Notes under the pieces: generated by a model
The model's database searches: none
What the model was told of the DNA's origin: nothing
The model's input: only the letters and a program-made list of their open reading frames with translations
Translations under genes and position numbers: made by a program
Source of the DNA: a virus
IMG/VR virus record: IMGVR_UViG_3300007640_000029
Location: 52,155-116,154 of that record
Strand: one strand, 5' to 3'
Length of the DNA stretch: 64,000 bases
Shown: in pieces, positions 18,949 to 26,643 of the stretch
Layout: every line of letters begins with the position of its first letter
How positions within the stretch are numbered: position 1 is the first letter of the stretch

Positions 18949-19860
18949 ATGGGAAGGATACATTCTTATAAAAATTACATAGCACTCTTCGAAGGTGGGG
19001 CAGCTATAAAGACATCCAGGAGAATAAAGGAAAGAGAGGTTCCCGGTACTTTGGATTCCATAAAGGAAATACTTTTCCCCCTTATAGGTGATGGCGAGAT
19101 TGATAAGGACTATCTTGTCATAGGAAGCGTTGGTAAAAAGAAGGGAGCAGAAGAAACCTCAGGTGACATAGATCTTGGGATAGACAAGAGCTTCATAGCT
19201 AGGAAATACAGTACAAATGCAGATAACGTGCTGGAATTTATCTACGATAAGCTTACTAAGGAGCTCCCAGATAGGATTGGGTTTGTACCTGACATAAAGC
19301 TGATGAAGGGAATAAACGTTATTTCGATTGGGTGGCCAATAGAGGGTGATCCGAATAATGGTATTGTTCAGCTAGATCTTATTCCTCTCTCGGATATGGA
19401 TTGGGCTAAATTTATTTTTTATTCCCCGGACTATAGGAAGAATGAGAGTAGATACAAATCAGCACATAGAAATTGGCTCTTCCAAGCTATATTATCCTCC
19501 TTGAAGGAGGTCATAACTGAAGATCCGGATGGCGAGATGGAGGATTTTTATTCTTACGCTCTCAGACTTAGCGACGGTATTTTTAAGAACAAGAAGAGCT
19601 TCAAGGGGGCTACAAAGAGATTAAAAAATCCCAAAACCGTAAGTGGAAGTACTGAGTTCATAACGAGGGAACCCGATGAATTTATAGAGATGATCTTGGG
19701 TAAGGGATTTGGCGAGAATGACGTGAAAACATTCGAGGATGTTTGGTCTATAGTGTCATCTCCAGATTTTATACATTCAGATAAGTTTGAAGATATAAAG
19801 AAGGATCTTCTCAGATATTTGGAGAATGGCGGATATGAAATACCAGTTGAAGTTAGATAA
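18949..19860 (+). CDS. Nucleotidyltransferase-fold protein with capsid-targeting-like peptide
   Basis: A 303-residue protein. The N-terminus MGRIHSYKNYIALFEGG carries an [FY]xx[FY]...E segment. At about residues 63-83, VIGSVGKKKGAEETSGDIDLGID is a polymerase-beta-type nucleotidyltransferase core (GS...DxD), and IVQLDLIP (about 141-148) gives the third acidic residue. Members transfer nucleotides to RNA, protein or small molecules. A packaged enzyme injected with DNA is one reading. It overlaps the next gene by 1 base. Confidence 0.65.
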   Translation: MGRIHSYKNYIALFEGGAAIKTSRRIKEREVPGTLDSIKEILFPLIGDGEIDKDYLVIGSVGKKKGAEETSGDIDLGIDKSFIARKYSTNADNVLEFIYDKLTKELPDRIGFVPDIKLMKGINVISIGWPIEGDPNNGIVQLDLIPLSDMDWAKFIFYSPDYRKNESRYKSAHRNWLFQAILSSLKEVITEDPDGEMEDFYSYALRLSDGIFKNKKSFKGATKRLKNPKTVSGSTEFITREPDEFIEMILGKGFGENDVKTFEDVWSIVSSPDFIHSDKFEDIKKDLLRYLENGGYEIPVEVR

Positions 19861-20300
19861 TGGATTTTACTAATAGACATAACGACCTAATGTACGGTGC
19901 TCTGGAGGTTTTCTTGGAGAATGATTCCCCGCTCTTGGTAGGAAGAGAAGGTGACAATATAGAATTTTCCACGGTACTCGGTAACCACGGCAGCTTATCC
20001 GAGAATAAGAATGGAGACTGGGATATTTTATTGGAGGATGATGTTGTTTATACCATGGAGAAAGAAATATTTGACCTTATAACTAAGGAAGATAGTGCCC
20101 CCGACCTGGATGATCTTTTACTGGAGTTATCTGAGCTATACCAGAAAGATTTGAGAGATAAATCGAAAATTCTATTGGAAACTATCATAAAAGGTATAGG
20201 TTATTTAATAGTAAATGGGAAGGCTAAGTCTGAAATGGATCTTCAGTTTGGTTCTCACTTCATTAAAGCCGGTTCGAATAACGATATAAACTATAATTGA
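19860..20300 (+). CDS. Unknown protein paired with nucleotidyltransferase
   Basis: A 146-residue acidic protein (DLDDLLLELSELYQKDL, about residues 80-97) with no recognised family. The ATG overlaps the stop of the nucleotidyltransferase-fold gene, so the two are likely translated together and may form a pair. The stop overlaps the region of the next start. Confidence 0.5.
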   Translation: MDFTNRHNDLMYGALEVFLENDSPLLVGREGDNIEFSTVLGNHGSLSENKNGDWDILLEDDVVYTMEKEIFDLITKEDSAPDLDDLLLELSELYQKDLRDKSKILLETIIKGIGYLIVNGKAKSEMDLQFGSHFIKAGSNNDINYN

Positions 20301-20305
20301 TAAGA

Positions 20306-22222
20306 ATGGCGGGGATTAATCATCTATATGACATGTACAACAAAAAAGGAGCAGATTTTATAAATCAGCTCTTTAATCAGTTTGTAACGATTAATGAAAA
20401 GATGGATGGATCTGCCTTTTCTTTCGAGAGAGATAGAGAAAGCGGTAAATTTAGATTTTATCGGAGGGACCAAAGAAATCCTATTACCCTGGTAGATCGT
20501 ACCTTGATGAAATACTACGAGAAACCAATCCAGTATATAGAATCACTACCCCCACATATACTTGAGAGAATCCCTAGAGGATGGAGATTTGGACTTGAGT
20601 ATTTTGCTAACAAGGCTCCGGTTGAAATTGTATATGATAGGATCCCGAAAAATAACCTGATACTTTCCTACGTACACCAAATGGGAGACGGGGGTAAGAT
20701 AAAGAAGACCGTACAGGACAAAGAAAAATTGGATGACTGGGCGGACTTACTGGGGGTAGAGAAACCCCCCATTATATTTCAGGGTAGATTAAGTGAGGAT
20801 CAGAAATCCGACTTAATGGAATTTATGGAAACCCCCTTCAAGGAGTTGGTTGAAAAGTTCCGGACTAATAGCTTCGTGAGATTCATTATAAAGACTCTAA
20901 ATCCTGAATTAACTAAAACAGCACTGAATGATGATCTGGACAAGGACGTGGAGGGTGTAGTTTTCAGGTTCGGCGAGCCGGATAAAGAGAGTGATACCGT
21001 GCTTGCCAAAATGGTTGATCCGGTTTTTACAGAGATGGCTAAACAGAAAGCTCAGAATCGAAAGACTAAAAAACCTAGTGATTTCTTGGGGATAACTATA
21101 ATGGATGTTATGAACTTCATTCTGGAGGAAGGAATTGACTCCTTTGATGTACAGGGTGAAAGCGACGACGAAAGATACATCTCATTCATGTCCGATGTTT
21201 TCGTGAAATTCCTAGATCGTTATTCCAAAAAATATGCTGGTACTGATTTCGAAGAGCCCGAATATTTAAAGAGAGATGACTTTAGGTTAAATATGGATAT
21301 GGTTAGAGATAGCAGGGTTCTCAAACTAGTTAAGCAGGATGAATCTTTCGAGTCTTTATTTAAGTTGATGCTTAATTCGTTCCGGAAAATCAAGACCAGA
21401 GCTGGTGGAATCATAACGGTTGGTATGATGGACCAACTTAATTCCCTGATTAAGGACATAAAGGAGTACATCAAAAAGCCTAAGAGTAAGGTTAATGAAT
21501 CACACTTTTTCTCATTCGATGAGTTTAGAAGGGAGTTTGTTCAGCCGGTTAATTATATCAAGGAGGAAGATGATGTCTCAGATAGCGACGAGGACCATTT
21601 CCATTCTTATGATGAGTTTATAAATACTTTGGAAACCATAGATGCTAATTCTTCAGCTCCTGAAGAAATCCAAGTGATTGAGGAAGATGAGGATGAGAAT
21701 AATTCACAGAAGGTTAATATCATCATGGGGAGATTTCAGCCATTTCATTCAGGGCATTTAAAAATGGCCAAACATATGATGGATAAAAATGGGTACCCAT
21801 CTTACCTACTGGTTGTTCATCCTGGACATAATAAATCGGGTAAATCCCCATTCGACCCCGAAACTGTTAGGAGATATATGGAAGCTGTTGTTCAAAACAA
21901 CGACGAAATAGCCGGATATGAGATGGTAACTAGGGGTCTTTTAGGGTCTGGCGTAGCAAAATTGATCTCCATGGGATATGACCCTCAGCTAGTAGGTGCT
22001 GGGGAGGATCGTATCGACGATTACTCTAAACAGATGGATTACATAAAGGTATCCGACATAAAGGACAAATTAAGTCCAGGCTTCTCACTGGAAGAGACCC
22101 CAAGGGGTACCTCCGGAACTAAGGTTAGACAAACACTTTCGGATAGGGACTTTTCTAAATTCAAGAAATTGGTTCCAAGGGAGGTTTCCAACCTTTATAA
22201 TGATCTAATAAAGGGAGTGTAA
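20306..22222 (+). CDS. RNA ligase-NMN adenylyltransferase fusion
   Basis: A 638-residue two-enzyme fusion. N-terminal RNA-ligase-type nucleotidyltransferase: motif I EKMDGSAF (Lys32), motif III RFGLEYF, motif IV EGVVFRF and motif V LAKMVDP. C-terminal NMNAT-type domain: GRFQPFHSGH (about residue 474) and GTSGTKVRQTL (about 607). The acidic linker holds two capsid-targeting-like segments, SFDEF (about 403) and SYDEFINTLE (about 430). ATG 20306 is preferred to TTG 20297, which overlaps the previous stop. A role in RNA repair with NAD synthesis is likely, and processing in the linker is possible. Confidence 0.85.
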   Translation: MAGINHLYDMYNKKGADFINQLFNQFVTINEKMDGSAFSFERDRESGKFRFYRRDQRNPITLVDRTLMKYYEKPIQYIESLPPHILERIPRGWRFGLEYFANKAPVEIVYDRIPKNNLILSYVHQMGDGGKIKKTVQDKEKLDDWADLLGVEKPPIIFQGRLSEDQKSDLMEFMETPFKELVEKFRTNSFVRFIIKTLNPELTKTALNDDLDKDVEGVVFRFGEPDKESDTVLAKMVDPVFTEMAKQKAQNRKTKKPSDFLGITIMDVMNFILEEGIDSFDVQGESDDERYISFMSDVFVKFLDRYSKKYAGTDFEEPEYLKRDDFRLNMDMVRDSRVLKLVKQDESFESLFKLMLNSFRKIKTRAGGIITVGMMDQLNSLIKDIKEYIKKPKSKVNESHFFSFDEFRREFVQPVNYIKEEDDVSDSDEDHFHSYDEFINTLETIDANSSAPEEIQVIEEDEDENNSQKVNIIMGRFQPFHSGHLKMAKHMMDKNGYPSYLLVVHPGHNKSGKSPFDPETVRRYMEAVVQNNDEIAGYEMVTRGLLGSGVAKLISMGYDPQLVGAGEDRIDDYSKQMDYIKVSDIKDKLSPGFSLEETPRGTSGTKVRQTLSDRDFSKFKKLVPREVSNLYNDLIKGV

Positions 22223-22227
22223 AGTTG

Positions 22228-22237
22228 GATATATAAA
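22228..22237 (+). promoter_or_regulatory. Late-promoter-like motif GATATATAAA
   Basis: It stands 17 bases before GTG 22255, after the ligase-NMNAT stop. Confidence 0.55.
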
Positions 22238-22254
22238 AAAATAAGCTTAATAAA

Positions 22255-22788
22255 GTGGAAAAAAGAATAAGGAACTTTAAGGATTTCGTGGGATCTCTAA
22301 ATGAAGGTGACGGTTTTGGAACATTGCCGTTCTTGCAAAAGAGAGATGGAGATCTCTTCTACTACTTTTTCCAGCTGGAATTAGAAAATGGCGGGCAAAA
22401 AGGAATCATGTTCATGATAGGTAAATACTCTCAATACGAAACTATGGAGGGTCCTAAAAATTCCTATGCTGTTTTGAATGTCAATGAAATCGCACCCGAA
22501 ATAATAGAAGATATTGCAATGGGTAAAGCTGAAATCCCCGAACTTAGCGAGGGTAAATTCAGGTTGAAAGATAATGATATGTCTAGGTTCTTTGAGCAAA
22601 TAGCTAAGGCCATCCTAAGCTACCTGGAAAAGAACCCTAAGGTGATTAGAATGTTCGACGAGATGCAAGACCATCTGGAGGTAGACAATTACGGAGAAAA
22701 CATGAAGTCCATATTGCTATCATTCATCGGTCCTGAATGGTCTATACAGGAAGGATCACACGAGGGAACTTTCATAATTAGCAGATAA
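22255..22788 (+). CDS. Unknown protein with capsid-targeting-like peptide
   Basis: A 177-residue protein with a GTG start, beginning MEKRIRNFKDFVGSLNEGDG; predicted cleavage after SLNE. The body alternates beta and helix (KGIMFMIGKYSQYET, MSRFFEQIAKAILSYLEKN) without a known motif. It is driven by its own late-type promoter motif. Inferred head-internal protein of unknown activity. Confidence 0.65.
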   Translation: MEKRIRNFKDFVGSLNEGDGFGTLPFLQKRDGDLFYYFFQLELENGGQKGIMFMIGKYSQYETMEGPKNSYAVLNVNEIAPEIIEDIAMGKAEIPELSEGKFRLKDNDMSRFFEQIAKAILSYLEKNPKVIRMFDEMQDHLEVDNYGENMKSILLSFIGPEWSIQEGSHEGTFIISR

Positions 22789-22843
22789 AGGTGAAACAAA
22801 AACACATTGACCAGTATAAATTTTAAATCTTAATAGAAAAAAA

Positions 22844-23020
22844 ATGGAGACATTTGAACAAATTAAAGCAGTTCTAGAATCTGCTGAAGCTGATGTTGCT
22901 AAGTTTACTGAGAAAGGAAACAAGGCAGCTGGTACTAGAGTAAGACAAGCTATGCAAGAAGTTAAAAAGCTAGCACAGCAAGTTAGACTGGATGTTCAGG
23001 ATATGAAGAACAATTCCTGA
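22844..23020 (+). CDS. Hc1-type histone H1-like protein
   Basis: A 58-residue protein starting METFEQIKAVLESAEADV. SAEADVAKFTEKGNKAAGTR, VRQAMQEVKKLAQQVR and the charged tail match Bacteroidota histone H1-like Hc1 proteins, which bind and compact DNA. It sits alone between an AT-rich leader and a terminator, as expected for an abundant monocistronic product. Roles could include DNA condensation in the head or silencing of host DNA. Confidence 0.82.
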   Translation: METFEQIKAVLESAEADVAKFTEKGNKAAGTRVRQAMQEVKKLAQQVRLDVQDMKNNS

Positions 23021-23040
23021 TTTCCCAAAAGAAAACATTG

Positions 23041-23068
23041 AAAGGCAACCAGAGAGGTTGCCTTTCTT
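23041..23068 (+). terminator. Intrinsic terminator after Hc1-like gene
   Basis: A 10-bp perfect stem AAAGGCAACC / GGTTGCCTTT, loop AGAGA, then CTTGT; the U tract is weak. Confidence 0.75.
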
Positions 23069-23078
23069 GTATTAGATG

Positions 23079-23088
23079 GATATATAAA
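23079..23088 (+). promoter_or_regulatory. Late-promoter-like motif GATATATAAA
   Basis: It stands between the terminator and ATG 23106, 17 bases upstream of the start. Confidence 0.55.
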
Positions 23089-23105
23089 CAGTAAATTATT
23101 AGAAA

Positions 23106-23312
23106 ATGGGATATTACGTTGCAAAAGTAAGCTTTGAGTCTACCGAAACTAAAAGAAATGGTGACCCTGTAATTCATAAATCGGAATTCCTGGTTGCTGC
23201 AGAATCTGTTTTGGAGGTAGAAACAAAGGTAGCAGGATTCCTTGAAGGGACAACTGGATTTTTTGAGACCACTCAGATTTCAAAATCAAAAATAGAAGCA
23301 GTGATAGAATAA
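23106..23312 (+). CDS. DUF4494-like small protein
   Basis: A 68-residue protein. The plan VAKVSFESTETKRNGDPV-HKSEFLVAAESVLEVETKV...FFETTQISKSKIEAVI follows DUF4494 proteins of Bacteroidota and their phages. Function unknown. Its stop overlaps the next ATG (ATAATGG). Confidence 0.65.
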   Translation: MGYYVAKVSFESTETKRNGDPVIHKSEFLVAAESVLEVETKVAGFLEGTTGFFETTQISKSKIEAVIE

Positions 23313-23848
23313 TGGCTGATACCGGAAGTTACATACCACCGCAATCTCCTATAGCCATCCAGCCCGGTGACAAGGGATTTGAGATAGTAGGGAAGGGCTA
23401 TAACAGGTGGCTTTGGATGTATCCTGAGTGGAAGAAAAGCAAGAAGAAGATCATAGATCCTAATGCAAATTGGGGGCTTAATGCTAAACCCATGTCTCCC
23501 AGCGAGATAAAAAAGAAGATGAAGGGTCTATATCTTCAAGAGGATTCTGATGAAAGAATTGAGGGTGGAATTTCATCGGGAAAGAATCTTCGTGACATTG
23601 CCATCCTGCACACCTATGATGACTCTAAGGATCATGTTGATAGAGAGGAAATAGAAAAGATGCTATCACATCTGGAAGGCCAATTAGCAATTGGGATTAG
23701 TGTTGAAATGGAGCACACCGGTGACGAGCTTATAGCATCCGAAATTGCTAAAGATCATCTAATGGAAGATCCCGACTATTATACTAAGCTAAAAAAGATA
23801 GAGGAATCTATGAAGTATGTGACTGCATACGATTCCTTCATAAAATAA
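23312..23848 (+). CDS. DUF5661-like protein
   Basis: A 178-residue protein. The C-terminal half (IGISVEMEHTGDELIASEIA, then DHLMEDPDYYTKLKKIE) is typical of the DUF5661 region found in phages and mobile elements. The N-terminal part (NRWLWMYPEWKKSKKK) is basic. The protein ends KYVTAYDSFIK, an aromatic-x-x-aromatic end like the N-terminal targeting motif but at the C-terminus. Function unknown. Confidence 0.65.
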   Translation: MADTGSYIPPQSPIAIQPGDKGFEIVGKGYNRWLWMYPEWKKSKKKIIDPNANWGLNAKPMSPSEIKKKMKGLYLQEDSDERIEGGISSGKNLRDIAILHTYDDSKDHVDREEIEKMLSHLEGQLAIGISVEMEHTGDELIASEIAKDHLMEDPDYYTKLKKIEESMKYVTAYDSFIK

Positions 23849-23858
23849 GAAATATCAA

Positions 23859-24281
23859 ATGCCTTCTGTTAGTAAAGCACAACAAGCTATAATGGGTCAG
23901 GCCTGGGCGGTAAGACAGGGAGATCTGAAGCTTAAGGATATTAACCCCAAATGGAGGGATGAGATTAAAAAGATAGCTTTCGGGTACAAGGACGATGGTG
24001 GTAGATTTATAGCCCCTATGACAGACAAGGAGCTAAAAAAGTTTGCAAAAACAAAATCCAGTGATCTCCCAGATAAAGTGGAGGACGGGGAACCGGTAGG
24101 GGAAAATCTTAAGGTTATAAAATCCAAGGATTTGCCTTCTTTCACACCCATGATGAATTTCGGTGAAGGGATAAAGCCAATTATTCCCTATTTGAATCCT
24201 GACGCCAAGAAGAAAGCAGGTAACAAAAATCTCGCTAACCTGAAGGATTACAGGGACTGGATAAAATCTAATAAGAAGTAA
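23859..24281 (+). CDS. DUF3008-like basic protein
   Basis: A 140-residue basic protein. The N-terminus PSVSKAQQAIMGQAWAVRQG matches DUF3008-type starts (SKAQQ...MG.A...R.G). The rest is Lys-rich with Pro-containing turns. It overlaps the next ATG by 1 base. Its role is unknown; virion or DNA association is possible given the charge. Confidence 0.6.
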   Translation: MPSVSKAQQAIMGQAWAVRQGDLKLKDINPKWRDEIKKIAFGYKDDGGRFIAPMTDKELKKFAKTKSSDLPDKVEDGEPVGENLKVIKSKDLPSFTPMMNFGEGIKPIIPYLNPDAKKKAGNKNLANLKDYRDWIKSNKK

Positions 24282-24700
24282 TGTCGCCTATTAAGTCTTA
24301 CAAAGATTACGAACCTAGGGAAGAGTATCAGGAGGATAACAGGAGAAATATAGATCTGGAAAAAATCCGTAAGGAGATTGAATATCTCGATATTCTCGAT
24401 CTCGGATTTGAGGACGTTACCTCACACCAGCAGGAGTTAAATAATACTCTAAAGTTCCAGAGAAAATCACAGCCTTCTATTGATGGATATGGAGAAGTGT
24501 TTTATACTATACATCCAACAGGGGTAGTTAGAAGATATAACCCTGTAGAGGTAAGGGGAAGTGAGGAAACCCCTGAGGGTCAAGGTAACCCAATCCGAAC
24601 CTATCCTTCTCCATTTAGAAATTCCGCTGAATACAAGAAGGGACTCAGATATCTCTTCAATTATTTAAGGAGGAAGGAATTAAGAGGAAACTACAGATAA
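24281..24700 (+). CDS. Unknown protein, YKDY N-terminus
   Basis: A 139-residue charged protein starting MSPIKSYKDYEPREEY, a partial match to the capsid-targeting-like motif without the hydrophobic-x-Glu site. It ends in a basic, Arg-rich stretch (YLFNYLRRKELRGNYR). No known family. Confidence 0.5.
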   Translation: MSPIKSYKDYEPREEYQEDNRRNIDLEKIRKEIEYLDILDLGFEDVTSHQQELNNTLKFQRKSQPSIDGYGEVFYTIHPTGVVRRYNPVEVRGSEETPEGQGNPIRTYPSPFRNSAEYKKGLRYLFNYLRRKELRGNYR

Positions 24701-24728
24701 ATAGAATAGAAATAGAAACAATTTTACC

Positions 24729-24962
24729 ATGGGATGCGGTTGTAGCAAAAGAAAAAATTTAGCGGCTTCTAAGACTAGAACTGCTGCGGAGAAGGAATCC
24801 ACTTCTTTAGTCGGTAGCTGGGTGATCGATAATCACGATAGGAAGTTATTAGTTACTGATCCTATCTATGATTCTTATAATGATATAATAGGCTACATCA
24901 CAAAGGACCAATCCCAGAATACGGTAAGGATATTTTCTAAAAATATAAAAGCAACAGCATAA
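24729..24962 (+). CDS. Small protein with Cys-rich N-terminus
   Basis: A 77-residue protein beginning MGCGCSKRKN, then a beta-rich segment (SWVIDNHDRKLLVTDPIYDS). The CGC start could bind metal or be lipid-modified; neither is certain. It is followed after 5 bases by another Cys-containing protein. Confidence 0.5.
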   Translation: MGCGCSKRKNLAASKTRTAAEKESTSLVGSWVIDNHDRKLLVTDPIYDSYNDIIGYITKDQSQNTVRIFSKNIKATA

Positions 24963-24967
24963 GCAAT

Positions 24968-25459
24968 ATGGAAAATTTATATTACCCCACAGGAAAATCA
25001 CCACAGGGAAGGACCTTGGTTTGTCTCTGCTGTGAGGACGATACTCCGGTTATGGAATCTGGGTGCTCCCCAGAAACTGTAGAATCTGCATACAAATCTT
25101 GGCTAGATGAGAATAATTACTGCGTAGAAAAATGGCAGATGGAAAATGAGATATTGCAGAAGTGCGACTGTGACTCCTACTCATTGAAGGAGATGGAAGG
25201 CGGAGCACCTGCTGGCGACATGGGAGGATCCTTTGCTACCCTTAATACGGTTTCTGGGATGGGAGCGGTAGAAGCGCCTGGCTCCGGAGGCACCAACGCG
25301 GATTTTTATAATGGACCCGTTGGGTCTGGAGATAAGTTCGACACATTAACCGTCGGAACTCCTGCTGCAAGAAAAAAATCCAAGAAGAAGAGAGAAAGAG
25401 TGGTAAAAGATTTTGGGACTTTTGTTGAAGCTATGAAAAAGCTCCAACTTAAAAAGTAA
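24968..25459 (+). CDS. Unknown protein with Cys-rich head and Gly-rich middle
   Basis: A 163-residue protein with an N-terminal CLCCEDD...C...C...CDCD cluster (possible zinc site, about residues 19-69), a Gly/Ala/Ser-rich linker (GGAPAGDMGG to GPVGSGDKFD) and a basic end KDFGTFVEAMKKLQLKK. The C-terminal FGTFVEAM resembles the aromatic targeting motif in reverse position. A terminator follows. Confidence 0.5.
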   Translation: MENLYYPTGKSPQGRTLVCLCCEDDTPVMESGCSPETVESAYKSWLDENNYCVEKWQMENEILQKCDCDSYSLKEMEGGAPAGDMGGSFATLNTVSGMGAVEAPGSGGTNADFYNGPVGSGDKFDTLTVGTPAARKKSKKKRERVVKDFGTFVEAMKKLQLKK

Positions 25460-25486
25460 GGGAGACAAAATTTCATATATTTCGGA

Positions 25487-25515
25487 AAAAAGGTGACACA
25501 AAGTCGCCTTTTTTT
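25487..25515 (+). terminator. Intrinsic terminator
   Basis: AAAAGGTGA, loop CACAAAG, TCGCCTTTT and a T run, with one G-T pair. Confidence 0.7.
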
Positions 25516-25573
25516 GTGTCCTTGTGTATTGGAACAATTTTCGAATATTGCTAAACAAAAAAATAAAAAAAAC

Positions 25574-25930
25574 ATGCTAAACACAACCATTTACTCACCG
25601 CTGGAAATGATGGAAAGAATCCTGTCAAATCAGAATAGCCTAGTTCCCACCAGAGAATATTTTATCAGGGAAGAGGACAAATATTACTCCATAGAAATAC
25701 CCGTTCCTGGGTATAAAAATAAGGATGTAAGTGTGGAGCTTGAGGGTAACACTTTGGTTATAGAGGGAACCGGAAACGATTCTCACTGGACCCAAGATTT
25801 TATTAAGAGATTTAAAATACCAAATTCAGTAAATTCTGATAAGATCAAAGCTGTTATTAATGACGGGGTTTTAGAAATATCCCTCGATAAAAGGGAGGAA
25901 TCATTACCCAGAAAGATTAAGATCTCTTAA
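25574..25930 (+). CDS. Hsp20-type small heat-shock protein
   Basis: A 118-residue alpha-crystallin-domain protein: YYSIEIPVPGYKNKDVSVEL, LVIEGTG and the closing GVLEISLDKR with a C-terminal RKIKIS (I-x-I type) end. ATG 25574 is chosen because the upstream frame crosses the terminator. Small heat-shock proteins also occur in T4-like cyanophages, where they probably aid virion assembly or protect against aggregation. Confidence 0.85.
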   Translation: MLNTTIYSPLEMMERILSNQNSLVPTREYFIREEDKYYSIEIPVPGYKNKDVSVELEGNTLVIEGTGNDSHWTQDFIKRFKIPNSVNSDKIKAVINDGVLEISLDKREESLPRKIKIS

Positions 25931-25960
25931 GACCGAAATTTTCCATACCCACTCTAATAG

Positions 25961-25988
25961 AAAGCTCGCCCTCAAGCGGGCTTTTTTA
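25961..25988 (+). terminator. Intrinsic terminator after Hsp20 gene
   Basis: AAGCTCGC, loop CCTCAA, GCGGGCTT and a T run, with one wobble pair. Confidence 0.75.
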
Positions 25989-26009
25989 TTAAATGTGAAT
26001 TAATTTTAT

Positions 26010-26228
26010 ATGTCTAGAGAAACCGAGATGTTGCAGAGGATAGCCAAAGAGCACGCCTCAGAACTTGAAGAAAAGAGCAAGAATCCTGAATACAAGATGA
26101 TCCTAGATAGAGATGAGTGCATAAGGAAGCTTTCTGTAATTATGGATTCTTCCTATTCCGATACAACGTCTCTCTTCGACAAGGAGGTAAACAGATATCG
26201 TAACATATTGCGAAGAAGTAATTTTTAG
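26010..26228 (+). CDS. Small helical protein of unknown function
   Basis: A 72-residue charged, helix-rich protein (LQRIAKEHASELEEKSKN...NRYRNILRRSNF). It ends one base before the MBD4-like glycosylase gene and may be co-translated with it. No family recognised. Confidence 0.5.
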   Translation: MSRETEMLQRIAKEHASELEEKSKNPEYKMILDRDECIRKLSVIMDSSYSDTTSLFDKEVNRYRNILRRSNF

Positions 26229-26229
26229 A

Positions 26230-26643
26230 ATGGAAAGATTGATTCAGGAAGATTATCCAAATAGGCCTTGGGAAATGGTAGTGGTCTGCATATTGCTCAA
26301 CCAAACAACCAATATGCAGGTTAGAAAGGTTTTACCCAATCTCTTGAATCTAATAAAAGATCCTCTTACCTGCTCACAAATGGATCCTGACCTAATTGCT
26401 GATGTGATAAGGCCTACCGGATTTTACAACATAAAGGCTAAGAGGATAGTTAACATGTCTAAAGTTTGGTTGGAAGGTTTTGACGACCCCTCCGATCTCC
26501 CCGGGGTAGGTAAATATGCTATTGAGTCCTGGGAAATTTTCGTAAATGGAAATTTAGAGATATCACCCACTGACAAAAAGCTCCGGGGCTATTTGGAAAG
26601 AAGAAGTGATCCTATAAGGAACGGAGCATCTCCAACATTATAG
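26230..26643 (+). CDS. MBD4-like HhH-GPD DNA glycosylase
   Basis: A 137-residue protein covering the MBD4-type catalytic domain. PWEMVVVCILLNQTT, LIADVIRPTGFYNIKAKRI, DLPGVGKYAIESWEIF (helix-hairpin-helix) and ISPTDKKLRGYL (catalytic Asp in TDKKL, compare PEDHKL in MBD4) follow in order. This family removes T or U mispaired with G, arising by cytosine or 5-methylcytosine deamination. It lacks the Cys cluster of MutY/Nth. Its end overlaps the convergent endolysin gene by 32 bases. Confidence 0.75.
   Translation: MERLIQEDYPNRPWEMVVVCILLNQTTNMQVRKVLPNLLNLIKDPLTCSQMDPDLIADVIRPTGFYNIKAKRIVNMSKVWLEGFDDPSDLPGVGKYAIESWEIFVNGNLEISPTDKKLRGYLERRSDPIRNGASPTL

Noticed and set aside
18529-18963. Minus-strand frame of 144 codons
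   Set aside because: It is opposite a real plus-strand gene with a promoter motif; the protein is low complexity and resembles nothing.
25493-25573. N-terminal extension of the Hsp20 frame
   Set aside because: The extension lies in the terminator at 25487-25515; the ATG at 25574 gives a normal small heat-shock protein.
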